This document shows, piece after piece, positions 36,748 through 45,972 of a stretch of DNA of 64,000 bases; positions within the stretch are counted from its first letter, which is position 1; every line of letters starts with the position of its first letter. Source of the DNA: Agathobacter sp. GTDB lineage: Bacteria > Bacillota > Clostridia > Lachnospirales > Lachnospiraceae. The notes under the pieces are model-generated. The model was given only the letters and a program-made list of their open reading frames with translations, ran no database searches and was not told the DNA's origin. The DNA lies in the NCBI GenBank assembly GCA_022772675.1, contig JALEZW010000060.1, positions 1 to 64,000 of the forward strand. The letters run 5' to 3'. The position numbers and the translations under genes were made by a program.

Positions 36748-37538
36748 GTGAAAGAGAACATAAGGAAGTGCTGATAATTATTCCCGCTTATAATGAGGAA
36801 AAGAATATAGGAGACGTACTGGATTCCCTTACGCAGGCAGGAATTACAGAATTTGCAGATATTCTGGTGGTTAACGATGCATCTACGGATGCTACGAATG
36901 CAAGGGTGAAAGAAAAAGGCTGCACATTGATTTCCAATGTGTTTAACATGGGCTACGGCAGTGCAATCCGCATCGGATACAAATGGGCAGTGCGGCGGAA
37001 TTACCGTTATGTGATTCAGATGGATGCAGATGGACAGCATGATATCTGCAATATCCCGGTAATCTATGAGAAATTAAAGACGAAGGATGCAGAGGGGCAT
37101 TATCCGGATATCGTGCTGGGATCCCGGTTTATGGAGGGAAGTAAAGCCTATCCCGTTGGGGGACTCAAAAAGATTGCCTACCGCTTTCTTAATTATGTGA
37201 TTCGAAAAACCTGCGGGCAGACCATAACAGATCCCACCACAGGACTGCAGGGCCTAAGCTCTCGGGCTTTTTTGTATTACAGCCAGTATCATCATTTTGA
37301 TGACCGGTATCCGGATGCCGATATGATTATTCAGATGAAATTGTTAGGTTTTAAACTGGAGGAGATTCCGGCAGTTATGCACGAGAGAAAAGCGGGAGAA
37401 AGCATGCATTCCGGCTTAAAGCCAATTCTTTATATGATCCGTATGTGTTTTTCTGTGACAGGAGTGCTGTTTCGTATTAAGGTTTTAAAACAGGATGTGG
37501 AGATGGTGAAAGATGAGCTTATGGAAAGCGGGGACTAA
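36744..37538 (+). CDS. Glycosyltransferase family 2 (DPM1-like)
   Basis: A 264-aa GT-A transferase. IIPAYNEEKNIGDVL, VVNDASTD and the metal-binding MDADGQHD mark a GT2 fold like polyprenyl-phosphate sugar synthases, but without C-terminal membrane segments. It probably loads a sugar onto a lipid carrier or acceptor for the locus. It overlaps the genes on both sides. Confidence 0.86.
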   Translation: MSEREHKEVLIIIPAYNEEKNIGDVLDSLTQAGITEFADILVVNDASTDATNARVKEKGCTLISNVFNMGYGSAIRIGYKWAVRRNYRYVIQMDADGQHDICNIPVIYEKLKTKDAEGHYPDIVLGSRFMEGSKAYPVGGLKKIAYRFLNYVIRKTCGQTITDPTTGLQGLSSRAFLYYSQYHHFDDRYPDADMIIQMKLLGFKLEEIPAVMHERKAGESMHSGLKPILYMIRMCFSVTGVLFRIKVLKQDVEMVKDELMESGD

Positions 37539-38769
37539 AAGGAAACCGGAGACTCTCTGCAGTTCTGGGGAAGCGTTGGTTAATCCCGGACGGGGCTGGT
37601 ATCATATTTATACCTTTCGACTGGGAAAACCCGATTATGATCAGCTTAAGTGGCTGCCGTTTTATGAGGAGGAGTCACTGGTGCTTGTGCGGCTGGATAT
37701 AGCGGACTTCAGGGAAAGAGAGCTGGATGATAAGGCCCTTTCCTTTGGGGCGGCGGTATTTGCCGTAATGAAGGAACACCAAAAAGATGTGATTCTTCGG
37801 GTCTGCTACGACACAGAGGGAAAGGGGATGGAGCGGGAACCTGCTTCTTTTTCCCTTGTGCTGACCCATATCAGACAGATGGCACAGCTTGCTTCAGAAT
37901 ACGAGGATGTGATTCTTACGGCACAGGGACTGTTTGTAGGAAGCTGGGGAGAGATGCATACATCTCACTTTTTAGAGGAAAAACAGATCTGCTGTATGGT
38001 GGAAAGGTGGCAGGAACAAACTTTGATTCCCCTTTCCTTCCGGAAACCGTGCCAGATGCGTCTGATGGGAGAAAAGGAGAGGATAGGACTGTATGATGAC
38101 GCACTTTTTTCCACGGAAAGTCACATGGGCACATTTGGAGAAAAACGGAAAGATGCTGCCGAATGGAAGGAACCATGGTGTCCGGAGGATGAATTTTCCT
38201 ATCTTCACAGCAGGAGGGAGCCGGTTTTCTGTGGAGGTGAGGCTGTTTCCGGTGGGGAATACAGTACAAAAGAGACTATTGCCCTGCTAAAAAACATGCA
38301 GGTCACCTATCTGAACTGCGTTTATGATGACAGGAGGCTTAAGGAGTGGAAAGAAAAAAAGCTTTCCTCCGGGGAATCGCTGTATTCTTATATCGGAAGA
38401 CATCTGGGATACCGGATTGCAGTTAAAAAGGTGTCCCGGAAAAGGGATGTTCTGTCACTTACCTTGGAAAATACAGGGTTTGCACCGATGTATGAAGCTG
38501 CAGATCTGTTTGTGGAATATGGAGACAGCAGAATACTGTTTCCGGCGGATTTACGCAGACTGGGGAGCGGAGAAACCATGACAGTTTCTGCCACACTCCA
38601 TGGAAAGGAGACAAAAGGTACGTCTCCAGAGCCCATTCACGGGAAAAGTGAGGTAAGAGCCGGGATGGCACGGAAGAAGGATGGGGCAGCAATCCGATTT
38701 GCAAATCAGGGGGCCGGGACAACACTGCTTATTAGAAAGGGAGAAAAGCTTGCGAGAGATGCCGATTGA
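37513..38769 (+). CDS. DUF4874/DUF4832 protein, cytosolic form
   Basis: A 418-aa protein with a GH-like barrel (DUF4874, ~20-275) and a C-terminal beta domain (DUF4832, ~290-390). The motif GLFVGSWGEMH (~137) carries the putative catalytic Glu. A second shared region is RIGLYDDALFS, followed by GTFGEK. No signal peptide or anchor is seen, unlike its paralogue at 43828, which has the same motifs. It overlaps the GT2 gene by 26 bp. Families like this lie in polysaccharide loci, but their substrate is not known. Confidence 0.75.
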   Translation: MSLWKAGTKRKPETLCSSGEALVNPGRGWYHIYTFRLGKPDYDQLKWLPFYEEESLVLVRLDIADFRERELDDKALSFGAAVFAVMKEHQKDVILRVCYDTEGKGMEREPASFSLVLTHIRQMAQLASEYEDVILTAQGLFVGSWGEMHTSHFLEEKQICCMVERWQEQTLIPLSFRKPCQMRLMGEKERIGLYDDALFSTESHMGTFGEKRKDAAEWKEPWCPEDEFSYLHSRREPVFCGGEAVSGGEYSTKETIALLKNMQVTYLNCVYDDRRLKEWKEKKLSSGESLYSYIGRHLGYRIAVKKVSRKRDVLSLTLENTGFAPMYEAADLFVEYGDSRILFPADLRRLGSGETMTVSATLHGKETKGTSPEPIHGKSEVRAGMARKKDGAAIRFANQGAGTTLLIRKGEKLARDAD

Positions 38770-39766
38770 TTTTGTTATTGCATGGGTGGACGGAACGGAT
38801 CCTGCATGGCAGGCGGAACGTGCTGCTTATCAGAAAAGAGAAAAACACTGTGCCAGCAGTGATGGTATGGCAAGATACCGTGATTGGGAACTGCTTAAAT
38901 TCTGGTTCCGGGGAGTAGAGCAGTTTGCACCCTGGGTAAACCATATTTATTTTGTCACCTGGGGGCATCTTCCCCAGTGGCTGAATACGGACCACCCCAA
39001 ACTTACGGTGGTGAAACACAGCGATTATATTCCAGCGGAATTTCTTCCAACCTTTAATTCCAACGTGATTGAACTTAATTTTCATCGGATTTTGGGGCTT
39101 TCGGAACAGTTTGTATATTTTAACGATGATATGTTTCTGCTTCGACCGGTGGCACCGGAAGATTTTTTCATAAAGGGGAAACCGAAGGATATGCTGGCAT
39201 TGCAGCCGGTGGTTGCAAACCGTGACGATTCTGTGATGCCCTATATTTATTTAAACAATGCAATGATGCTTGCAGGATATTTTGACAAACGGGATAACAT
39301 GAAGAGACAGCCGGGGGCATATTTTCATCCAGGGTATCCGCCGCTGTATTTTCTATATAATCTGATGGAAATGGTATTTCCGCGGTTTACAGGATTCTAT
39401 ACGGTCCATGGGCCGTCGGCGCTTCTTAAGAGTACTTATGAGGAGCTGTGGGAAAAGGAAGGAGATTACCTGACGGAAGTAAGCAGACACCGGTTCCGGG
39501 ATAAGAGGGATGTCAATCAGTACCTGCTTAGAGAGTGGCAGAAGCTCTCCGGAAATTTTGTTCCCTGCAATGCACACAGCTCCTGCAGGTATTTTAATCT
39601 GGGAGAAAATAATGCAGAGCTTACGAAGACTATCAGAGGACAGAAAAGCAGGTCTGTCTGTATCAATGACTCGGAAAAGATTACGGAAACGGAAACGGTA
39701 AAGAAAATGCTGGCAGAAGCGTTTTTAAGTATTCTTCCGAAACCATGTTCTTTCGAAAAGTCGTGA
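38750..39766 (+). CDS. Stealth-family sugar phosphotransferase
   Basis: A ~338-aa protein of the Stealth family, which transfers hexose-1-phosphate in capsule synthesis. CR1 is PIDFVIAWVDGTDPAW, CR2 is RYRDWELLKFWFRGVEQF, and the third block has SEQFVYFNDDMFLLRPV. I prefer TTG 38750, because AAAGGGAG lies 6 bp upstream. ATG 38759 also fits, but its spacing is 15 bp. The gene overlaps the DUF4832 gene by about 20 bp. Confidence 0.85.
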   Translation: MREMPIDFVIAWVDGTDPAWQAERAAYQKREKHCASSDGMARYRDWELLKFWFRGVEQFAPWVNHIYFVTWGHLPQWLNTDHPKLTVVKHSDYIPAEFLPTFNSNVIELNFHRILGLSEQFVYFNDDMFLLRPVAPEDFFIKGKPKDMLALQPVVANRDDSVMPYIYLNNAMMLAGYFDKRDNMKRQPGAYFHPGYPPLYFLYNLMEMVFPRFTGFYTVHGPSALLKSTYEELWEKEGDYLTEVSRHRFRDKRDVNQYLLREWQKLSGNFVPCNAHSSCRYFNLGENNAELTKTIRGQKSRSVCINDSEKITETETVKKMLAEAFLSILPKPCSFEKS

Positions 39767-39839
39767 TCAATAGCGCATAAGGTACAAATACACGTCAATC
39801 CGCACAAAAGAAGAAACCATAGACAGGAGGAAAATTGCC

Positions 39840-41369
39840 ATGGAGCCAAGCAGAACTGAATATTCCGCAATCAACACTTCCATTGCAATTATTTCAAGGA
39901 TAACTGCAATCCTGATGGGGTTTGTTACCCGGGTGGTGTTCATCCATACTCTGAGTGCTGATTATGTGGGGGTAAATGGATTATTTTCAAATATTTTAAG
40001 TGTGCTCTCCCTGACAGAGCTGGGGGTGGGGACTGCCATTACCTTTGCATTGTATGAGCCAATCGCTAAAAAAGATGTGAAAAAACAACAGCAGCTGATG
40101 CAGTTGTATGGAAAGTTTTACCGGGGAACAGCCCTGATTGTTCTGGCAGTCGGACTGCTTCTGGTTCCTTTTTTGGATATACTGATGAAGAACCCGCCGA
40201 AGGTGGACCATCTTATCGGAATTTATTTGCTGTATCTTTTCAATTCGTTTTTTTCTTATCTTCTCGTTTATAAGAAAACCTTAATTGAAGCACATCAGAA
40301 AAATTATATCGTACTGGTCTGCCAGACGATTTTCCTGGTGCTGCAGGATTTGCTGCAGATTGTTGTTTTGCTGGCCACCCATAATTATATTTTCTTTCTG
40401 CTTCTTTATATGATGTGCACGCTTTTGTCCAATGTCTGTATTTCCCTGATTGCAGACAGGATGTACCCGTATTTGAAGGAAAAATGCAGGCAGAGGATTC
40501 CCAAGGAGGAAAAAAAGAAAATTTTTCGTAATATCCGTGCCATGATGATGCATAAGGTGGGAAATATTGTGGTTAATAATACAGATAATCTGCTGATTTC
40601 TGCCTATGTGGGTGTAGTCAGCGTGGGAGTATATTCCAATTATTTTCTGTTGATCGGCTCTGTGAGACAGGTGCTGGATCAGATATTTCAGGGGATTACC
40701 GCCAGTGTGGGAAATCTTGGGGTAACCGAAAAAAAGGAGCGGATCCGGGAGGTGTTTGAGACAGCTTTTTTCATCGGACAGTGGATTTACGCCTTTGCGG
40801 CAATTTGTCTGAATGAGCTTTTAAATCCTTTTGTAGAGCTGGTTTTCGGCAAAAATTATCTGTTTCCCAGAGCTGTTATTTTGATACTCTGCATTAATTT
40901 TTTCATAAATGGGACCCGCCAGGCAGCACTGACCTTTCGGGACTCCATGGGACTTTTCTGGTTTGACAGGTATAAAGCATTAATTGAGTCTGGATTAAAT
41001 ATTATATTTTCTTTGCTTCTGGTTAATAAAATTGGTATTCTGGGGGTATTTCTTGGAACACTGATTTCGGAGCTGTTAACATCCGTATGGGTTGAGCCAT
41101 ATGTTTTGTACCGGATCAAATTAAAAGCCTCTGTGACCGGATTTTATTTGAAGTATCTGGGGTATGTTCTGGTTGTGGCGGCAGGATGGTTCCTGACCGG
41201 ACTGCTTTGCTCTATGGTCGGGGGCAGTACAGTGGTACGGTTGGTGTGCCGATTTTTTATCTGCCTTACAGTTCCGAATTTTCTGTGGCTTATGATTTAT
41301 CATAGAACAAGGGAGTGTATACAAATAATGCACAGACTAAACATGATTATTCCAAAAAGAAAAAAATGA
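39840..41369 (+). CDS. Wzx-type oligosaccharide flippase
   Basis: A 509-aa polysaccharide biosynthesis membrane protein with about 12-14 membrane segments. The N-terminal SRITAILMGFVTRVVFIHTL and the stretch HKVGNIVVNNTDNLLISAYV are typical of the MOP/Wzx superfamily. It should flip lipid-linked repeat units. This is a second exporter beside PelG, which argues for a second glycan. GGAGG precedes ATG 39840. Confidence 0.88.
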   Translation: MEPSRTEYSAINTSIAIISRITAILMGFVTRVVFIHTLSADYVGVNGLFSNILSVLSLTELGVGTAITFALYEPIAKKDVKKQQQLMQLYGKFYRGTALIVLAVGLLLVPFLDILMKNPPKVDHLIGIYLLYLFNSFFSYLLVYKKTLIEAHQKNYIVLVCQTIFLVLQDLLQIVVLLATHNYIFFLLLYMMCTLLSNVCISLIADRMYPYLKEKCRQRIPKEEKKKIFRNIRAMMMHKVGNIVVNNTDNLLISAYVGVVSVGVYSNYFLLIGSVRQVLDQIFQGITASVGNLGVTEKKERIREVFETAFFIGQWIYAFAAICLNELLNPFVELVFGKNYLFPRAVILILCINFFINGTRQAALTFRDSMGLFWFDRYKALIESGLNIIFSLLLVNKIGILGVFLGTLISELLTSVWVEPYVLYRIKLKASVTGFYLKYLGYVLVVAAGWFLTGLLCSMVGGSTVVRLVCRFFICLTVPNFLWLMIYHRTRECIQIMHRLNMIIPKRKK

Positions 41370-41419
41370 TTTAATAAATAATCCAGCTGTATCAGTGGGG
41401 TGGAAAGGAGGAATCCGGC

Positions 41420-43831
41420 ATGAATTCGTTTTATTGGATAGCGGAATATGGTAAGGTCATGGCAGCATATATCTTTCTCATGTATATCTGGCCGTCTGTT
41501 GTTTTTCATGATTATCTGAAGAAAAAAAGCCGGGGTATCCGCTTCTGTTTCTGCATAACATTTCAGGTAATTCTGATTAATACGGTTGTTCTCGGGCTGG
41601 GACTTTTACATATTTTACATGGCTGGATCCTGGCAGTATTATTTTATGGGACATTTATTCTGGCGGTAATCCGACAGATTAATCTTGGCATAGGAGGAAC
41701 AGAAATCTTTCGTAAGCTGCTAATGGGAACCTGTGGAATACGTCTGTTTTGTTCCAATATGCGGGTGAAATTTACGAAATGGTGTAAAAACAAATTGGAG
41801 CAGATGAATCAAAACACGGCTGGCAGAAAAATGGAGTTTCTGCTGCTTCAGGTCATTGTGATTTTTGGAATGCTGTATTTTGGATATGGCACATACTATG
41901 ATAAGGCATATGGCTGCGGAGATTTGTACGTACATCATTCATGGATTTACGGGCTGATGCAGGGAAAACCCTTTTCGGAAGGAGTCTATCCGGAGGCCAT
42001 GCACTGTTTTGTTTACTGCATACATGTGTTATTTGGAGTAAAGATATATAGTATCCTGTTACTTTTGGCAGGTATTCATATTCCAGTATTTCTGATCTGT
42101 GCCTACCTGTTTTTCCGGGAACTGTTTGTGTGGAGAGGAACCGCTGTACTTACCCTTGCTGCATTTCTTACAGTGAATCTTCTGACACCGGATGCGGTAG
42201 AAAGTATGTCAAGGCTTCAGTGGACGATACCACAGGAATTTGGTCTTTACACGGAGTTTCTATGCGCCTTGTTCTTATTGCGATGTCTGAAGGAGGATTT
42301 TTCAGATATACCGAAAGGCATTCGGAATAAATGGAAGTGGTTCATGGGAAAGGACAACCTGATATTGTTTAGCTTTGCACTGGCGGCCTCTTTTGCCATT
42401 CATTTTTATGTAACGATTATGGCATTTTTCCTCTGTGTTGTAGTGGCACTGGGATACTTTTTTTCCATTTTCAGAAAGAAGCGGCTGCTTCCGCTGGTGA
42501 CAGCTGTTACCTTTGGCATGCTGATTGCGATAGCCCCCATGGGAGCGGCACTGGCGGCGGGGATTCCGTTTCAGGGCTCCATCGGGTGGGCTCTTGATGT
42601 GATCAAAGGAGGAGACGGGCAATCCGAAGAGGAGCAAAATCAGATGTCTCCCCAGGGAGCGGCAGATAGACAAGGAGACACCGGAAAAGTCATAGGCATA
42701 GGGGAAAACCTTATTGCAGCACCGGGAACTCTGGCAGATTCCGGAGTCCGGGTGAAGATGGGGACTGCAGACAAGACCGTTTCAAAGAGGATTACGTTGT
42801 TCTCTTCCATAAAAAAGAGAGTTTTGCGGATATACCGTTATGGCTATAAACGCCTGTTTCTGGCAAAGCGTGCAGAATGGATTCTTGCATTGTCCGCTGC
42901 GGGAATCTGTATCTGGATGCTTTTTCGCCTGATTGCAGGAATAACCGCACTTGTATGGAGGGGGAGAGGAAGAGAGACTGTATTTATCCACTGGCTGGAT
43001 GGCTATCCTCTTCTGGTGCTGATGTCCATGGTATTTCTCCTCTGCTATGGGGCAAAGTATATAGGGCTGCCGCCCTTAGTAGATGGAGTCCGCCTTTGTT
43101 CCACAACCCATATGCTGGCTCTGGCTGTAGTGCTGATACCGGTGGATCTGATTTTGGGACTTCTGTCTAAAACGGGGATAAATAAGATACTGCCGATAGT
43201 TATGCTGCTTGGAACCGGTGGAATTTATATGGGGACCCAGCAGCTTGATATCTATCACAGCTATCTTTTTAACTGGAGTACCGGATACAATTCCTGCGTT
43301 AATGTGACAAATAAAATTATGAATGAATTTCCTGACAATGCTTATACCGTTGTTTCCACCACAAATGAGCTGTATCAGGTCATTGAATGCGGCAGGCATG
43401 AGGAGATTTTTAATTTCATTCAGCGGATTAATGGGGATAATTATACGCTTCCTACGGAGTACATTTTTGTGTATGTGGAGAAAAAGCCGTTTTCTTTTGC
43501 ACAGATCCATTTTCCAAAGGGGCCGGACTGGCTGGCCCGTGGCAGCTACGGGAAAGAAATGGGGCATGAATACAGTGAAGGGAAAAATTATCTGGCAGGT
43601 TCCATTGCCGGAAAAAATCCGGATCAGATGAAGATGCCCTTTGGCCGTCTTTCTGATATTTATGAGGAGCTGGAAAGCCGCACTGTTGTGGAAGCCAGGG
43701 CGCATGCCTGGTATGAGAAGTTCAGTAAGCTCTATCCAAGGGATACAAAGGTGTTCTATGAGGATGATGATTTCTGCTGTTATATGGTCAGACAAAATCC
43801 ATATCGTCTGTACCAGCTGGAGGTAAAATGA
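41420..43831 (+). CDS. Large GT-C-like membrane protein
   Basis: An 803-aa protein with about 12 membrane segments. The first large loop has YGCGDLYVHHSWI, where an acidic residue sits as in GT-C glycosyltransferases. A Gln/Asn-rich disordered stretch interrupts the membrane region near residues 400-425. The final ~160 residues are outside the membrane. It likely transfers sugars from a lipid donor, or polymerises, at the outer face. AAAGGAGG supports the start; it overlaps the next gene by 4 bp. Confidence 0.65.
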   Translation: MNSFYWIAEYGKVMAAYIFLMYIWPSVVFHDYLKKKSRGIRFCFCITFQVILINTVVLGLGLLHILHGWILAVLFYGTFILAVIRQINLGIGGTEIFRKLLMGTCGIRLFCSNMRVKFTKWCKNKLEQMNQNTAGRKMEFLLLQVIVIFGMLYFGYGTYYDKAYGCGDLYVHHSWIYGLMQGKPFSEGVYPEAMHCFVYCIHVLFGVKIYSILLLLAGIHIPVFLICAYLFFRELFVWRGTAVLTLAAFLTVNLLTPDAVESMSRLQWTIPQEFGLYTEFLCALFLLRCLKEDFSDIPKGIRNKWKWFMGKDNLILFSFALAASFAIHFYVTIMAFFLCVVVALGYFFSIFRKKRLLPLVTAVTFGMLIAIAPMGAALAAGIPFQGSIGWALDVIKGGDGQSEEEQNQMSPQGAADRQGDTGKVIGIGENLIAAPGTLADSGVRVKMGTADKTVSKRITLFSSIKKRVLRIYRYGYKRLFLAKRAEWILALSAAGICIWMLFRLIAGITALVWRGRGRETVFIHWLDGYPLLVLMSMVFLLCYGAKYIGLPPLVDGVRLCSTTHMLALAVVLIPVDLILGLLSKTGINKILPIVMLLGTGGIYMGTQQLDIYHSYLFNWSTGYNSCVNVTNKIMNEFPDNAYTVVSTTNELYQVIECGRHEEIFNFIQRINGDNYTLPTEYIFVYVEKKPFSFAQIHFPKGPDWLARGSYGKEMGHEYSEGKNYLAGSIAGKNPDQMKMPFGRLSDIYEELESRTVVEARAHAWYEKFSKLYPRDTKVFYEDDDFCCYMVRQNPYRLYQLEVK

Positions 43832-45246
43832 AAAAGAAAAAAATCATTATTATATTATTACTTGTTTTTGCAATGCTATGCGGTGCAGGAAGCACTGGGC
43901 TGCGATATTTCCATTATGATGTGAAAATGCAGCCGGAAAAATTTACAGAGTCTGCTGAGAAAATAAAAAATCCAAACCGTGGGTTCTATTATATTTACCG
44001 GTTTCAAATAGGAGAGAATCCGGAGGATTATACAAAAGAGCTGGCGGATGAAATGGAGGAAGATACGGAGACTACACTTTCCATGGCAGAGATTAATCTT
44101 CAGGGCTACAGAACCGGAAGTCTTTCAGATGCGGCTCTTTCCAATATCAGGAATCTTTTTTTGGCCATGAAGGAGACAGACAGAAAATGGATTGTCCGTT
44201 TTCTCTATGACTGGGATGGACAAAATCAGAAAAAAGAGCCGGATAATATTGAGGTTATCATCGGTCATATGGAGCAGCTTGGCAGTATTCTAAAAGAAAA
44301 TAAGGATTGTATTTTCACGATGCAGGGACTGTTTATCGGGAATTGGGGTGAAATGCATGGGACAAAGTTTGCAGATACAGCTTCCATGAAAAAGCTTGCG
44401 GCAAAGCTGGCAGAGTCCACGGATTCCTCTACTTATCTGGCAGTCCGGACACCGGTTCAGTGGAGACAGATTACAGGACTTCTAGATCCGGCAAAGGCAA
44501 AGAGCGGTCTTTCCAAAAGACTGGGGCTTTTTAATGATGGAATGCTGGCAGATAAAAGTGACTGCGGCACCTATGGAGAAAAAAGTAAAAAAAAGGCCGG
44601 GAAAAATGCTGCATGGACACGAAAGGAGGAACTGGCATTTCAGAATAAACTCTGCTTAAATGTTCCGAATGGAGGAGAAGTGATAACAGATAATCCATAC
44701 AATGACATTGAGGCTGCCATTTCGGATATGAAAACCATGCATGTGACATATATCAACGAGGATTATGACCCGGCGGTAATAGAAAAGTGGGCGGCATCTA
44801 CCGTGCATACATCTGACTGTTTTGACGGAATGGATGGGAAAAACTATATAGAGCGGCATCTGGGATACCGCCTGTTATTATCGAATGTAAAAATGAGCCA
44901 TAATTTCGGGAAAGATACGGTAAAGGTCAGCCTGTCTTTTCGCAATGAGGGCTTTGCACCGCTTTACAGATCCTGTAATGGAACCGTAATCATAAAGGAT
45001 GAGACAGGAAATACAATCATGAAAAAGAAATTAAATGCTGACTTTACTAAATTGGAGGGAGGTTCCAAATCCGGTCAGACACTGACAGCTTCCTTTACAT
45101 TTTCTTTGCGTAAGAGGGAAGAAAGCACTTACTCCATGTACTTTTCCATGACAGATCAGCAGGATGGGACACCGATTATTCTGGCAAACAATGAAAAAAT
45201 GACAGAAAATGGATATCGAATTGGAACTGTAACGATAGGAAAGTAA
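43828..45246 (+). CDS. DUF4874/DUF4832 protein, membrane-anchored form
   Basis: A 472-aa paralogue of the protein at 37513. It has an N-terminal hydrophobic anchor (~4-25) without a clear lipobox, so the GH-like domain faces outside. It shares NRGFYYIYRF, GLFIGNWGEMH, RLGLFNDGML, GTYGEK and HLGYR with the paralogue, and the C-terminal beta domain contains NEGFAPLY. The conserved Glu in NWGEMH is a candidate catalytic residue. It closes the polysaccharide locus. Confidence 0.78.
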   Translation: MKKKKIIIILLLVFAMLCGAGSTGLRYFHYDVKMQPEKFTESAEKIKNPNRGFYYIYRFQIGENPEDYTKELADEMEEDTETTLSMAEINLQGYRTGSLSDAALSNIRNLFLAMKETDRKWIVRFLYDWDGQNQKKEPDNIEVIIGHMEQLGSILKENKDCIFTMQGLFIGNWGEMHGTKFADTASMKKLAAKLAESTDSSTYLAVRTPVQWRQITGLLDPAKAKSGLSKRLGLFNDGMLADKSDCGTYGEKSKKKAGKNAAWTRKEELAFQNKLCLNVPNGGEVITDNPYNDIEAAISDMKTMHVTYINEDYDPAVIEKWAASTVHTSDCFDGMDGKNYIERHLGYRLLLSNVKMSHNFGKDTVKVSLSFRNEGFAPLYRSCNGTVIIKDETGNTIMKKKLNADFTKLEGGSKSGQTLTASFTFSLRKREESTYSMYFSMTDQQDGTPIILANNEKMTENGYRIGTVTIGK

Positions 45247-45331
45247 CAGGAAGCCATGCATAATTTTTCCGATTATCTGCATAATAATATCACATTGAAT
45301 GATCAAAGTGAGACAGGCAGGAGGAAAAATC

Positions 45332-45883
45332 ATGAAAGCAACAGGTATTGTGCGCCGTATAGATGATCTGGGCAGAATTGTGGTACCAAAGGAAATTCGT
45401 CGTACTCTGCGAATCAGGGAGGGAGACCCTCTTGAAATATTTACCAGCCGGGAGGGAGAAATTATGCTGAAAAAATATTCCCCGGTAGGGGAATTAGGCG
45501 AATTTGCTGCCAGTTACGCCCAGGCACTGGCCCAGACGGTGGAGGCGCTGGTCTGTATTACGGACAGAGATTATGTGATTGCAGCAGCAGGGGCAGGCAA
45601 AAAGGAGATTGAGGGGGAGCACTTGAGTGAGGAGATGGAAGAATTGATTGAGAAGAGGGGAACCTATGTAGTGGATGATGTGCAGCAGCAGGATATTCCG
45701 ATTGTGACAAAACCTCTTTCCAATGCTCCGAAGTCGGTTGTGCTTTCCAGTATCATGTGTAATGGAGATTGCCAGGGGGCCGTGATTCTTTTGGAGAAAA
45801 ACGGGAAAAAGGACGAACTTGCTATTTTAAAGCCACTGGCATCGGCTGCCGCAAATTTTCTGGGAAAAACAATGGAACAGTAG
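45332..45883 (+). CDS. spoVT: Stage V sporulation protein T (AbrB family)
   Basis: A 183-aa transcription regulator. The N-terminal AbrB swapped-hairpin DNA-binding domain (MKATGIVRRIDDLGRIVVPK, ~1-50) is followed by a GAF-like domain (~55-180), the SpoVT layout. In sporulating species SpoVT acts in the forespore under sigma G. GGAGG before ATG 45332 sets the start, since the longer open frame to 45299 lacks family sequence. Confidence 0.93.
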   Translation: MKATGIVRRIDDLGRIVVPKEIRRTLRIREGDPLEIFTSREGEIMLKKYSPVGELGEFAASYAQALAQTVEALVCITDRDYVIAAAGAGKKEIEGEHLSEEMEELIEKRGTYVVDDVQQQDIPIVTKPLSNAPKSVVLSSIMCNGDCQGAVILLEKNGKKDELAILKPLASAAANFLGKTMEQ

Positions 45884-45913
45884 CCCTTCATACAATTTTA
45901 AGAAAAAGATAAT

Positions 45914-45942
45914 TTGCATATCTGTTACAAAAGTTATAAAAT
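45914..45942 (+). promoter_or_regulatory. Promoter of the class A PBP gene
   Basis: TTGCAT (45914-45919), a 17-bp spacer and TAAAAT (45937-45942) lie 30 bp before the ATG. Confidence 0.7.
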
Positions 45943-45972
45943 GTCTCATATATATAGTGTAAAGGAGAATAT

